A stretch of DNA of 64,000 nt from Cryptomeria japonica (lineage: Eukaryota > Streptophyta > Pinopsida > Cupressales > Cupressaceae). Under the pieces are notes generated by a model. The model was not told where the DNA came from, did not search any database, and worked only from the letters and a program-made list of their open reading frames with translations. Shown here in pieces: positions 10,932-21,914 of this stretch. Made by a program: the position numbers and the translations under genes. The DNA lies in the NCBI RefSeq assembly GCF_030272615.1, contig NC_081406.1, forward strand, positions 168,979,861-169,043,860, in the 5' to 3' direction. The first letter of the stretch is position 1; each line of letters begins with the position of its first letter.

Positions 10932-12388
10932 ATTTCTTGGAGGTATGTGAGATTGGCTAGCTCCGCTGGAACAACCCCAGTCAGGTTCTGACGCTTCAGA
11001 AATCTGTAAACAAGCATCCAATTATTTCATTCTTATTAAAACATTATTGAAGTGTAAGGAGAACTAAAATCAGACATAATTTTTTAAAAAATTAAAAAGC
11101 TGAGAGGAAAATTTGCATACATATGGGTAACATGGTGAAATTTGGTGTCCTCTGAGGTATAATTACAGATGACCATATTTTTAGTATCCTTTTCCTGGTC
11201 GGCGTTCCAGCTTCCTTTTCCACTGCAAGGATCCTCACTGAAAATCCACTTTTTATTTTGCAGTTTGTTTGCTATAATTCTCAGTGCTTTAACTGTTCAA
11301 ACTCAGAAGAAAAAATATACAAATAAATTACAAACAGATCAACTGACCAACAAAAGAGACTTCTTCAAGGAATTCTACTTAAAGTATGAAAGCTAAGAAA
11401 TTATGAGGTCCTGCAAACAATTTTTTCTAGAAGATTGGATCATATTTGATGAATATATACTGTTTTAGACTATAAAAATTGGCTAATTTTCTTATAAACT
11501 GTAGTGCATTCAACAAATTTTTTAACCCATTTTCTAATATAATGTGGGCTAACCTATTCTCTAATACAATGTGAGGTGCTGAAGAAAAACTGGATGTTGT
11601 GATTTTGTACTTTATTAGATGACTGATCCGAATTATGGATTCGGACGGTAACACTTAAGTGAGAACCTGCGGTGTTGTGGATGAACAAGATAATACAGAA
11701 TTGAAACAAGCCAAAAAGTAATTTATTTCATTCGAAAATCAACATATAGAAGTTCATGAGATTCCAAGGGTCACAAAAACCCCTTGAGAATCGAAGTCCA
11801 ACAGTCACTTTTTTTTATTACATAACAAAATCTAAAACTATGTAATTTTTTCAAAAAAACTATATAAAATTTGTCCTAACTTTAACTAGACATAACTTTC
11901 TGCACAGGACTCGAAATTACGAGCCATTTAACTCTTGGAAAGGTCTCCAAGAGTTGTAGGCAAGATTTTGAAGGCCTAAAAATATCCTGAAGGCCTTCAA
12001 AAATGTCATTTGCTAACACATCGAAAAACTAAGAAAATATGTAATAATATTTTCAAATTTTCTTCTGATCAATGAAACTCTCACCAATCAAACCAGACCC
12101 ATCCCAGAATCAATAGATATTAAGAAACAATTCACTTTTTTTTATTTTCATTTAACTTGTACATTAAATTTATGAACTGTGAAAGCTCGAATTCATTATA
12201 AGAAACAGGCAATTTTTAATGAAGGAATGATACAAAATTCATAAGACTAGAGACAGTTAAATACCTTCTTGTGGGTCTGTTATTGTAACTACAGCAGCTT
12301 CTACTGGATGTCCAATATAAAAGCAGTGCAGAAGGGTGGTGCATAACAATAGGAAGAACACAAAACCCAAACCAGAATTGATGGCCAT
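10932..12388 (-). CDS. 5' exons of an LRR-VIII-type receptor-like kinase gene
   Basis: Three exons join in phase on the minus strand. Exon 1 (12388-12265) starts MAINSGLGFVFFLLL, a signal peptide, and ends at a GT donor. Exon 2 (11292-11121, 172 bp) follows an AG acceptor and gives the N-terminal cap: VKALRIIANKL, then WIFSEDPCSGKGSW and a VICNYTSED..HHVTH segment. Exon 3 (11003-10932, exactly 72 bp) is the first LRR, NLTGVVPAELANLTYL, with GT donor. This order and the DPCSG...C-N-x-[ST] pattern are those of plasma-membrane LRR-VIII receptor kinases. The rest of the ectodomain, the malectin-like part and the kinase are not visible to the left, so the gene is truncated or has a very long intron 3. 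Whether it is expressed is unknown. The ATG at 12388 is preferred to the upstream out-of-frame one at 12407. Confidence 0.72.
11621..12075. repeat. Dispersed repeat, copy 1 (inside intron 1 of the LRR gene)
   Basis: About 455 bp that recurs at 32041-32540 in the same orientation with high similarity. It begins ctgatccgaattatggattc (including a small hairpin CCGAAT/ATTCGG), has a shared central block around 11750-11810, and ends ttttcttctgatcaat. It has no coding content, no clear terminal inverted repeats and no obvious target duplication. It is probably an unclassified transposon or LTR remnant. Confidence 0.7.
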
Positions 12389-13019
12389 TGCAGAGAGAAG
12401 AGATCAATGGAGGAGACTGAGTGAGCTCATTGTTTTCAACATTGGATTTTCCTTTGTAGACTGTTTGGTAAAGGGGTATAGAATGTGAAACAAGTATATC
12501 ATCAGTTGTCTCCTCCGTAGACTTTGAATAAGATTTCCTACCATACTTTTCGATAGTGAAGTTTCATTTTTAAGAAGTGAAAAAATATTCTGTTCCTATT
12601 CAATGAAAATGAATCTTCCTTTCTGATTGAGTCAAGTGTTCACACTAAGTTTTATAGTTGTGTTTTTCTCTAGAGGGCTAAATGAATTTTCCCTCAATCT
12701 CCAGGGACCAGCGTAGTGGGCTGCTCATCCACGTTTCTTTGACATTTGATATATACTTAAAAGCTTTGTTGTAATGTCATTTATCAATGCTGTTGAGACG
12801 TCTCCTCCAGCAATAAACTCCATATGGCCCAGTTTGTCGATGGTCTCCAATTCCACTATTATTGTTCTGGTGAACCACGCAATCTGGTTGTATAATTTAA
12901 GTCTTTGCTTTTTCTATTTTACAATAGTTACTTTATAATTTTAGCCTTGTCCATTCTATCTTAGAAATAGTTGTAATGTAAAGATTCTAAATTTTTGTTT
13001 AAGGATATTTGACTAAAAG
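12389..13019. other. Upstream region of the LRR gene, no other gene seen
   Basis: Contains the presumed leader and promoter of the minus-strand LRR gene up to about 12700, then sequence with no recognisable feature to the LINE end at 13020. Confidence 0.4.
12650..12656 (-). promoter_or_regulatory. Candidate TATA box of the LRR receptor-kinase gene
   Basis: The minus strand reads CTATAAAAC here, about 262 bp upstream of the ATG at 12388. The spacing suits a leader of roughly 230 nt. No other promoter element was identified, so this rests on motif and position only. Confidence 0.3.
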
Positions 13020-13262
13020 AGGGGTAAAAATTTATTGAAATCTAAAGAGAACAGTACAATAAAAGGGACAGTAGAAAATGCAAAGACCTCTAATGAGATT
13101 TATCTTCAGCAACAAGTTGATCCAATTCGTGAGACAATTCAAGGGGAAGATGTGTCCGATCCATAATATTCCAATCTTGCATATACTTGGACGCCCACTT
13201 AGCCAAATAGTCAACCACAGCATTCCACTCCCGAGGGATATGGGAAAAAATCAAATTTTAAA
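13020..13262 (-). mobile_element. 5'-truncated L1-type LINE, RNase H C-terminus and 3' end
   Basis: The minus strand encodes the end of a plant LINE RNase H domain: FSHIPREWNAVVDYLAKWAS, then about 30 residues ending ELDQLVAEDKS and a stop. The 3' UTR AATAAATTTTTACCCCTCTT follows. It is closely similar to the end of the larger LINE at 32719-33000, including the tail. The reading frame is open over the remaining segment. Everything 5' of the last part of RNase H is missing, as expected for incomplete target-primed reverse transcription. Confidence 0.75.
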
Positions 13263-13264
13263 TG

Positions 13265-14850
13265 GTGGAATCTATGTGTAAGATTATGTTAGAAATATTA
13301 TTAAACAATTAATTTGTGGTATTTTAATGTTTTGTTGGTTTAATTATTTGAAATTTTAATAGTTTTCAATTATTATGGGTATTTAATACTTAATTAATTG
13401 ATTAAAAAGAAATAGTTTTGTAAACATGTGTGGCATTGTAAATAGTCATAACAATTCCGATGAAGGAGGAATATTTTGGGTAATCCAAATAGCAAAGTTT
13501 TGGTAGTGGCATGACAATGAAATATTGAAAGTGTCATAGTTCAACAACAATTTTTAACCTAGAATAACTTTTGGCATCCCTACCAGGTGTTAGAAATATC
13601 ATGTCATATACTAAATTGTGCCTATGTTTTTTTATATTTTATTAGTTTAATAGGTAATAGTTTTCATGGAAGTTTTTAGTTATTATGTAAAGATTATAAG
13701 TTTTTGTTCAAGGACACGAGGTTAATGGAAAAGTTTATATTGTAGGCACCTAGATGTTGCTAAGTTCAAATCTTCTACAATACAAATAAAAAAAGATTAC
13801 AAGTTAAAGGGTGAAATATATGCGTAACATGTTAGAAGTATTATTAAACAATTAGTTTGTGGTAATATATTAATATTTAATTACTTTAATCATTTGAAAT
13901 TTTAATAGTTTTCAATTATTATGGGTATATCATAGTTTTTTAAGTGATTAAAAGAAATAGTTTTATAAATTCATATATGACATTGTAAACAATCAAGACA
14001 ATCAAGATGAAGGAGGAATATTTTGGGTAATCGAGATAGTGAAGTTTTGGTAATCACATGACAATAAGATATTGAAAGTGTTATAGTTCAACAAGGAATT
14101 GTTTGGATTGTTGTGTTTAATCTAGAATATTTTTTGGCATCCCTACCTCATCAAGAAATATGATGTAATTAAGAGGTGGGGTTAGAAATATCATGTCATA
14201 TATTAAATTGTGGTTATGTTTTATATTTTATTAGTTTAATAAGTTATAGTTTTCATGAAGGTTTTTAGTTATTATGTAAAGATTATAAGCTTTTGTTCAA
14301 GGATACTTGGTTTAATGGCAATATTCATGATGTAGGCACCTAGATGGTGTTGAGTTCAAATCTTCTACAATACAAAAAAAGATTATAAGTTTTAAAAGGT
14401 GGAACATATGTGTAATATTTTGTTAGAAATATTATTAAATAATTAGTTTGTGGTAATATATTAATATTTTGTTAGTACAATCATTGTAATTTCAATAGTT
14501 TTAAGTTATTTAAATGATTTTTAAAAAAAATTATAACCTCATATATTGCATTATAAACAGTCAAGAGAATCAAGATGGAGGGGGAATATTTTGGGTAATA
14601 AAGATAGTAAAGTTTTCGTAGTCACATGACAATGAAATATCGAAATTGTCATCGTTCAACAAGGATTTGTTTGGATTGTTGTGGTTAACATAGAATAACT
14701 TTTGGCATTTTTATCTCAACAAGAAATATGATGTAATTAAGAGGTGGTGTTAGAAATGTCATGTCATATATTAAATTGTGGTTTGTTCTTATATTTTATG
14801 AGTTTAATTGGTTATATTTTTCATGTGGAAGTTTTTAGTTATTGATGAGA
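13265..14850. repeat. Tandem repeat with a unit of about 540-595 bp, nearly three copies
   Basis: Marker words recur in order: gttagaaatattattaaaca-type starts at 13288, 13831 and 14422; gttagaaatatcatgtcata-type starts at 13589, 14181 and 14749; and gaatattttgggtaat-type words recur once per unit. The copies differ by several per cent and small indels. The sequence is AT-rich with no coding frame. The array begins directly next to the LINE fragment at 13020-13262. Confidence 0.85.
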
Positions 14851-15640
14851 ATCTAATAGATAGCCAATTGGTTGAAAATAAATGACTTCATAATCCCATA
14901 TTCGGTATTATAAAATCAATTGAAATATAATATATTTATGTGTGATAATTTGCCAATTGCAAATATAATTTTAATTATTATTTTTCTAGAAACATTTGTC
15001 CAATTTTTTTGTGATTACATATTTTTGGTGTTTAGGTGGATTTAGAACAAAAGGGTATATTGTTATTAAATTGATTAGATTTTTTTCAAATTTTCTTGCA
15101 AAATGTGAAACGACTAAAAAAATAATTAAAAAACCCACAAAAACTTATTTGATTCAAAAAGTGTCAGCTCTATCCCATTTAGATGAAGAGGGTATAATTT
15201 ATTTTCAAAATTATGAAATTTAATTAGTGTTAGATTTTAGTGATTAGTGAAAATTTGAAGCTTCTATTAAATATAAAATGGGTTTTTTCCATGTTTCTTT
15301 AAATTGTAAAAATTAAAAGTTAGGAATTTAACGAATCTATAAGCTTTTTATTTTGTTGGATAAAATGCCTCATATTGGAAATGTATTTTCCCATCTTTTG
15401 GATGCATGTGTCATTTTTTTTAACTTATTTTCTATGTCATTATCTTGTACATCATTTTGACCTAGGACTAAAAGCTAGAGTTAGTAATTAAGGGGAATCT
15501 GTTGTGATTCCACTCTAAATACTTATCTAGTAGTTGTCTCTTGTTCTTCATTGGATCATTGTACCTAATTATGTATGTAATTCCCTTTTTGAGTTTTGAT
15601 TAATCATCACACTTATTGCTTCGTGTTGTGGTTATTAGCT
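14851..15640. other. AT-rich stretch, nothing recognised
   Basis: No gene, repeat unit or transposon end could be identified. A short open frame at 14996-15223 has no recognisable motif. Confidence 0.5.
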
Positions 15641-15644
15641 TTTC

Positions 15645-16442
15645 TGAAGCAGTCACCGATGAGGAGGGACCTCAAGGAGATCAATCTGGACTGGTCAGCA
15701 AGAGTAAACATAATGAAAACACACATATATGATGGAGGAAATGCAAAATAGATAGTTTTATTGCATGAAATATGATTACATCCAACTGGTAACAACCGGG
15801 TTACAACATATAGACACACAGGACTGGTAGAATAGGTCACAACCGAGACCTTGAATCGAAAGATCTAGCTTCTAGGCACAGTCTATCTATCTGATACTCT
15901 GATTGATTCTAATTGATTGCGTTCTAAATCATGATTATAAATATACATATTGATCCAAAGGATCCAGTCGGCCCAAAAGGGATCAAAACCCGAAGAACAA
16001 GAGCTAACGTGCAAAATGTTCAAGGTTGACCTCCGCCAAGAGATTCCTCCAGAAAATCCAAAGGATGAAACATAAATCACAGAAAAAGGTCAACCAAACG
16101 CCAAGGAACATCGAAATCAACTCTCAAGGCTCCACAAGCTTTGGAATGGGTTTTGGTAGATCACCAGAATAGGTCTCAGGCAACCAGTAACAAAGGAACA
16201 ACTGGTAACAAGAAACTGTCATGGAAACCGGTAGTGCTATCTTGTCGGTAAGTGATCCAAATGAGATGCGGTATGAAAGAAAGAAAGATGATCAAGTCTT
16301 CAAGTAGAATCCAACTCCACAGGATTTGGTGAGCCAAAAGCAAGACACATAGAAAGGAAAAACTAAAACTACAAACAAAACAGAAAGGAAAATGTTTTTG
16401 GTTCATGCAAGATTGTTGTGAACCAAGGATGCTCCTGCATCA
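15645..16442 (-). repeat. 3' LTR of the chromovirus (798 bp)
   Basis: Near-identical in order to 21118-21914. On the minus strand it starts TGATGCAGGAGCATCC and ends TTCA, giving short terminal inverted repeats. Confidence 0.92.
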
Positions 16443-16449
16443 GACATCT

Positions 16450-17780
16450 GGGGTTAAAGAAAAAGTGAGCCTCTCACTTTGTTGGGGTTAGAGGGAAACC
16501 AAGCCGGTCTACCTCTGCCTGAGAAATCCAAGATGAATCTTCAACCAATCTGCTCTTCCTCTTCCCAAGATATTCTTTGTACTGACTGTTCTGGGTACTA
16601 GACACCCAATCCTACTATCCAAAATCTTTTCAAGCTGATCTGATTCCTTCTGGGGCAATTGTTTCTCAAGGTCTGTAACATTGTCCTCACTGACTTCTGG
16701 TTCATGGTACTCATGAAGATCTGCAATGTTGAATATAGGTGAAATACTTAGACTATCTGGTAGCTACACTTCACATGCATTTCCAGAACTGAACTTCCTC
16801 AAAATCTTACAGAGTCCAGACTTCTTCATCTACAACTTATTATAAGTTCCAATAGGGAATCTTTTTTTTCTCAAATATACCATCACTTCATTGGCAACTT
16901 CAAATTCCTTATGTCTCCTCTTCTCATCTGCTTTCTCCTTATATTTGGTGTTCATGTCTTCCAAATACTATTTAACCTGAATGTGCAATGCTTCCATGTG
17001 ATATGCAAAATCTTCTGCTTCTGAACTCTTCCGATCCTCACTGCTAATGTCTCTCAATTCTGATATTCCTCTAGGATGCACTCTGATAACAATATCAAAA
17101 GGTGTTTTCCCGGTACTTCTATTCACGAAATTATTGTAGGTAAACTCTGCTTGTGCAAGGATCAAATCCGAACTTCCTCTTTTATCTCCCACTAAACATC
17201 TAAATAAGTTTCCCAAACTCTGGTTAACAACTTCTGCCTTTCCATCAGTCTATGGATGAAAAGTAGAATTGAACTTCAAATCTGTCTTCATCTTCTTCCA
17301 AAATGTTCTCCAAAAATAGCCAACAAACTTAGTGTCTCTGTCTGAAACTATGCTCTTAGGTAATCCATGCAATCTCACCACTTCTTTGAAAAAAAGATCT
17401 GCTACATGTAATGCATCTGATGTCTTCTTACAAGGTATGGTTTGAGCCATCCTTGAAAATTTATCCACTACCACAAATATAGAATCATTCCCTCTCGGTG
17501 TCTTAGGCAATCCAAGTACAAAATCCATGCTTATATCCTCTCAAGGTCTTACCAGTACTATCAAAGGTTTATACAATCCCAAATTCTGACTACTACCTTT
17601 TGTAACTTGACAAACTCTACAACTCTACACATATCTCTTAACATCCTTATGAATCTGGGGACAAAAGTACCACTCACTCACCAATGCAACTATTTTGCCA
17701 ATGCCAAAATGTCTAGCTAAACCTCCACTATGTTTCTCTTTTATTAGGTTCTCTCTCAGGGAACTCTTAGCTATGCACAA
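16450..17780 (-). pseudogene. Chromovirus integrase and C-terminal chromodomain
   Basis: The integrase has the H-x-H..C-x2-C zinc part (SCRVCQ near 17600), the first catalytic Asp in SMDFVLGLP (about 17520), the second in [12 protein letters not shown] (about 17340) and the Glu in GKAEVVNQ after FHP-stop-TDG (17250). The C-terminal part ends in a chromodomain: EKILDSR at about 16610, then, after a frame change, YKEYL and EDSSWISQAEVDR (about 16500-16570). Chromodomains guide integration to methylated-histone chromatin. Stops lie at 17540s (TGA), 17250, 16968 and near 16840 and 16765 (TAG). Confidence 0.85.
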
Positions 17781-19949
17781 CTAAACTCCCCTGAATAACA
17801 TCTCATCCTGAATGAAATAACCCAACCATTTGCTCCTATCAACCATAACCGGTTCTCTACAAGTTTTCCAAGGCTCTACAAAATCTAGGTGTTCATCATA
17901 CAAGGTCTTCAAATCTTCAAAACCTAATACTGTCACTCTCATCTCTATCAATAAATTCCTTCTCCTACTCAATGCATCAACAACTTTGTTAAATTTCCCA
18001 CTTCTATGCTTCAACACAAAGGTGTAACTCTGCAAGAATTCTACCCATCTCATATGTCTCTGATTTAACTTACTCTGACTGTTCAAATACTGCAAAGCTT
18101 GATGATCTGTATACAACACAAACTCCTTAGGAAACAAGTAGTGTCTCCATTTCTTCAAGGCTTGAATTATGGCACAAAATTTCTGATCATACACTAAATA
18201 TCTCTTTTGGGCATCATTCAATTTCTCACTGAAATAGGCTACTACTCTCCCTTCTTGACTCAGGACTTCTCCTATTGCTATTCCACTTGCATCACAATCC
18301 ACTTGAAATAATTTATTAGAATCTGGTAAAGCTAACACAGGATGCTCAGTCGCTTTCTACTTCAACAATTCAAAAATTTTGTTTGCTTCGGTGGTCCACT
18401 TGAATTCCTTCTAGTCTCCTCTCATGGTCTCAGTTATATGGTTACAAACTGAACTAAAATTTCTAATAAACTTCCGGTAAAAACTAGCCAATCCATGAAA
18501 TGATCTTACCTCCCCAATGCTTTCCAGTGTAGGTCATTCAAGAATGGCTTTCACTTTTTTAGGGTACATCATCAAACCATCCTCAGATATCACAAATCCT
18601 AAATAGACTAACTCATCCTTCATGAAAGTACACTTTTTGATATTGATCATCAACTTTTCTTCTCTCAACCTCTGTAAAACTTGTCTTAACTGCAACAAAT
18701 GCTCCTCTTTTGTTTTACTAAAAATCAAAATGTCATCCAAATACACAATAACAAACTTACCCAATAATTTCTTCAATACCTCATTCATCAGCCTCATGAA
18801 AGTACTCAGTGGATTAGTCAACCCAAAAGGCATCACCAACCATTCATATAGTCCTTCATTTGTCTTAAATGTTGTCTTCCACTCATCACCTTCTGTGATC
18901 TCGATATGATGATATCTACTCTTTAAATCTATCTTTGTAAAGTATTTTTCTCCACTCAAACAATCCATTATGTCATCCATCCTAGGCAAAGGAAACTAAT
19001 ATTTCACTGTGATCTTGTTTATTTCTCTTGAATCAATACACATCCTCCATTCTCCATCATTCTTAGGTGCTAATACTGTTGGTACTGCACAAGGGCTCAG
19101 ACTCTCCTTGATCAAACCTTTCTTCAACAACTCCTGCACTTGTCTATTCAGTTCTTCATTCTCTATCGGTGTCAACAGATGTGCAGCTTTGTTTGGCAAA
19201 CTAGCTCCGGGAATCAAGTCCATGCAATGACTAATACTTCTAATAGGTGGAAATCCATCAGGTACATTATGTGAAATGATGTCCTCATATTCTATCAACA
19301 AATCTCTTATCTCTTTCGGGTGCTCTTCTTCCGGTTTTGGTCTCTCAGTCTTCTTAGGAATTAAGGCAAAACACACATTCTCATGTCTCAGTCCATCCAT
19401 GAATTTACTTCCATCTAATAAACAAATTTTGGCATTTATACATACTTCATTCTTCAAAGGTTCCTCCAAAGGTAACAAGGTTTGCTTCATCCCGTTGGCC
19501 ACAATAGTGTATGTATCGTTCCTCCCATCATGTATTGCCCATCTATCAAACTGCCAAGGTCTTCCCAACAAAAGATGACAAATATCCATACGCATAATAT
19601 CACACCAAACTTCATTATGATAATTCCCAATTTTCAATTTTACCAAATGTTATTCACTTACTAACAACTTATGTTCATCCTAAATCCATGCTATCTGATA
19701 AGGCTTAGCGTGTTTCAATCTCTCCAATTTCAGCTTATTCACCTTCTCTTCTGAAACAAGATTATCTAAACTAACACTATCGATAACAACTTTACAACAC
19801 TTACCTGATACCTTACATCTGGTCTTGAACAAATTCTTCCTCTGTAGGGGTTCCTCATCTCCTTGAACATGACACAAATCTCTCCTCATCATCAATAGTT
19901 CTCCATCTTCTGGTTTATTGTCTGATCTGGTGGGGTTTTCTTCCACCAC
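17781..19949 (-). pseudogene. Chromovirus pol: protease, reverse transcriptase, RNase H
   Basis: The protease region holds VVIDSVSLDNLVS, where the catalytic DSG has become DSV. Reverse transcriptase follows with [27 protein letters not shown], the [12 protein letters not shown] segment and an intact catalytic YLDD (about 18731-18745). RNase H has FQVDCDASGIAIG, YSEKLN-type and LYTDHQAL motifs. All parts share one reading frame. Stops fall at 19680, 19648, 18996, 18534, near 18400, near 18357 and at 17781. In vivo the protein would copy element RNA in virus-like particles, but this copy cannot make it. Confidence 0.9.
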
Positions 19950-21010
19950 TACTTCTCTTCCGGTTGCCTCTGTCTTCTTACATTCGAATGCACGGTGTCC
20001 TTCTCCTCCACACTTAAAGCACGTTCCTCTAAATGTCCTCTTGTCTCATCTTCCAAAGTTCTCATTCTGGTAACCATCCAGTTCTCTCCTCTGGTAGAAA
20101 TTTCTATCATCCTTCCGGTATGAGTTACCTTCTTTTCTCACTTCCTTGTCCTTGTTCTCATTTGAACTAGTTCCTCTTCCTCCAGTATATCCTCTTCCTT
20201 CTTGAAATCTTCCTCCGGTAAACCTTCCACCTCTACCTCTCTGTCTCTACTCATGTCTTTTGTTTAATTTCTCGTCAGCCTTCAGGGCATACTGGTAAGC
20301 CTCTTCAACACTCTCCAATTTGATCATAATGAGTTCATCTTGTATAGACATCCGCAATCCATTCAAATATCTTGCAATTTTTTTTACTCCATCATCAACA
20401 TGTCTGGATCTGATGTTCAACTTGTAAAATGCTTCAATGTACTCCTTCACACTAGATTCCTTTTGTCTCAGGTTCTGCAAATTTTGGAACAAATCCACTT
20501 GATAATTCATTGGGACAAACTTTTATTTCAACTTAGCAATCATCCGATCCCATGTCTTAATCTTTTCCTTACCTCTTCTTTGTCTATCAGCTTGCAAATG
20601 CTCCCACCAAAGAGATGCATCACCTTTCAACCAAGTACAAGCATATTTCACCTTCCTCTCTTCTACAGTGTTTTCAAAATAAAAATACCTCTCCACCTCC
20701 AAGATCCAATCCATCAATTTATCTGAATCTAACTTCCCATCATATTCCGGTGGGCTAAAATGAGATTTAGTGTTTGCCCTACTTAAAACCCTTAAAAACC
20801 TTTCTTCATCTGGGTCAACCACCGATAGGTTTACTTGTTCTGTCTGGGCTTCTTCTCCTTCAACTTCACTTACATCTTCAATATGTCAACCTATTCTCTG
20901 GGCTATCTCCACAGCTTCTAATCGGGTTGCTATTCCTCGCAACATCTCCATCACAACAGGGTCTGCATTCCCATGCGCTCCACCATTCCTATTTTCTCTT
21001 CACGTCATCG
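19950..21010 (-). pseudogene. Chromovirus gag (capsid and CCHC nucleocapsid)
   Basis: The frame includes a capsid part with HFSPPEYDGKLDSDKLMDW, a tryptophan-rich capsid segment (CTWLKGDASLWWEHL), a region KEYIEAFYKLNIRSRHVDDG and an RGRGGR-rich linker. The CCHC zinc knuckle CFKCGGEGHRAFEC (19980-20022) binds the RNA genome during packaging. Stops interrupt it at 20523 (TAA), 20247 (TAG), near 20050 (TGA) and near 20885 (TGA), all explainable as C-to-T or G-to-A changes. The start lies close to 21000 but is not certain because stops precede the first clear Met. Confidence 0.85.
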
Positions 21011-21104
21011 ATTCATGCTAGTCCTCTGCAATTGCAGGTCAGATTCACAATCCGCCACCCTACAACAAAAATTCAGGACACACAACCTCTCGAAGGAAAC
21101 TTTT

Positions 21105-21115
21105 CTCTGATACCA
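21105..21115 (-). other. Primer-binding site, initiator tRNA-Met type
   Basis: The minus strand reads TGGTATCAGAG two bases after the 5' LTR. This is the usual complement of the plant initiator tRNA-Met 3' end, where minus-strand DNA synthesis starts. Confidence 0.85.
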
Positions 21116-21117
21116 CT

Positions 21118-21914
21118 TGAAGCAATCACTGGTGAGGAGGGGCCTCAAGGAGATCAATCCAGACCGGTTAGCAAGAGTAAACACAACGGAAACACACATA
21201 TATGATGGAGGCAATGCAGAACAGATAATTTTATTGCATGAAATTTTATTATATCCAACTGGTAACAACCGGGTTACAACATACCGACACACAGGCCTGG
21301 TAGAATAGGTCACAATCGGGACCTTGAATTGAAAGATCTAGTTTCTAGGCACAATCTATCTATCTGATACTCTGATTGATTCTAATTGATTGCATTCTAA
21401 AGAATGATTAAAAATATATATAGCGATCTAAAGGATCTAGTCAGCCCAAAAGGGATCAAAACCCAAAGAACAAGACCTAACGTGCAAAATGAACAAGGTC
21501 GGCCTCCATCAAGAGATTCCTCTGGAAAATCCAAAGGATGAAATGTAGATCATGGAAAAAGGTCAGCCACATGCCAAGGAACATTGAAATCAATGCTCAA
21601 TGCTCCACAAGCTTCAGAATGGGTTCCAATAGATCACCAGAATAGGTCTCAGGCAACCGGTAATAAAGGAACAACTGGTAACAAGAAATTGTCATGGAAA
21701 CTGGTAGCGATATCTTGCTAGTAAGTGATCCAAACAAGATGTGGTATGAAAGAAAGAAAGATGATCAATTCTTCAAGTAGAATCCAACTCCATAGGATCT
21801 GGTGAGCCAAAACCAGGACACACAAAAAGGAAAACTAAAACTGCAAACAGAATAGAAAGGAAAATGTTTTTGGTTCATGCAAGATTGTTGTGAACTGAGG
21901 ATGCTCCTGCATCA
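21118..21914 (-). repeat. 5' LTR of the chromovirus (797 bp)
   Basis: Copy of 15645-16442. On the minus strand it begins at 21914 (TGATGCAGG) and ends at 21118 (GCTTCA), followed immediately by the primer-binding site. Confidence 0.92.

Larger units (their letters stand above)
15645..21914 (-). mobile_element. Complete Ty3-gypsy chromovirus, minus strand
   Basis: A 6.27 kb element bounded by two LTRs of 797-798 bp, flanked by the 4 bp direct repeat TTTC (15641-15644 and 21915-21918). The order on the minus strand is 5' LTR, PBS for initiator tRNA-Met, Gag with CCHC knuckle, protease, reverse transcriptase, RNase H, integrase and chromodomain, then 3' LTR. The chromodomain and gene order place it among the chromoviruses. 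The gag-pol frame stays in one register from about 21000 to 16600 but is closed by roughly 16-18 stop codons, so the copy is dead. Confidence 0.92.

Noticed and set aside
12216-12407. 63-codon minus frame starting MISSLCNGHQFW
   Set aside because: It uses an upstream out-of-frame ATG. The frame starting at 12388 encodes the signal peptide and splices in phase with exon 2.
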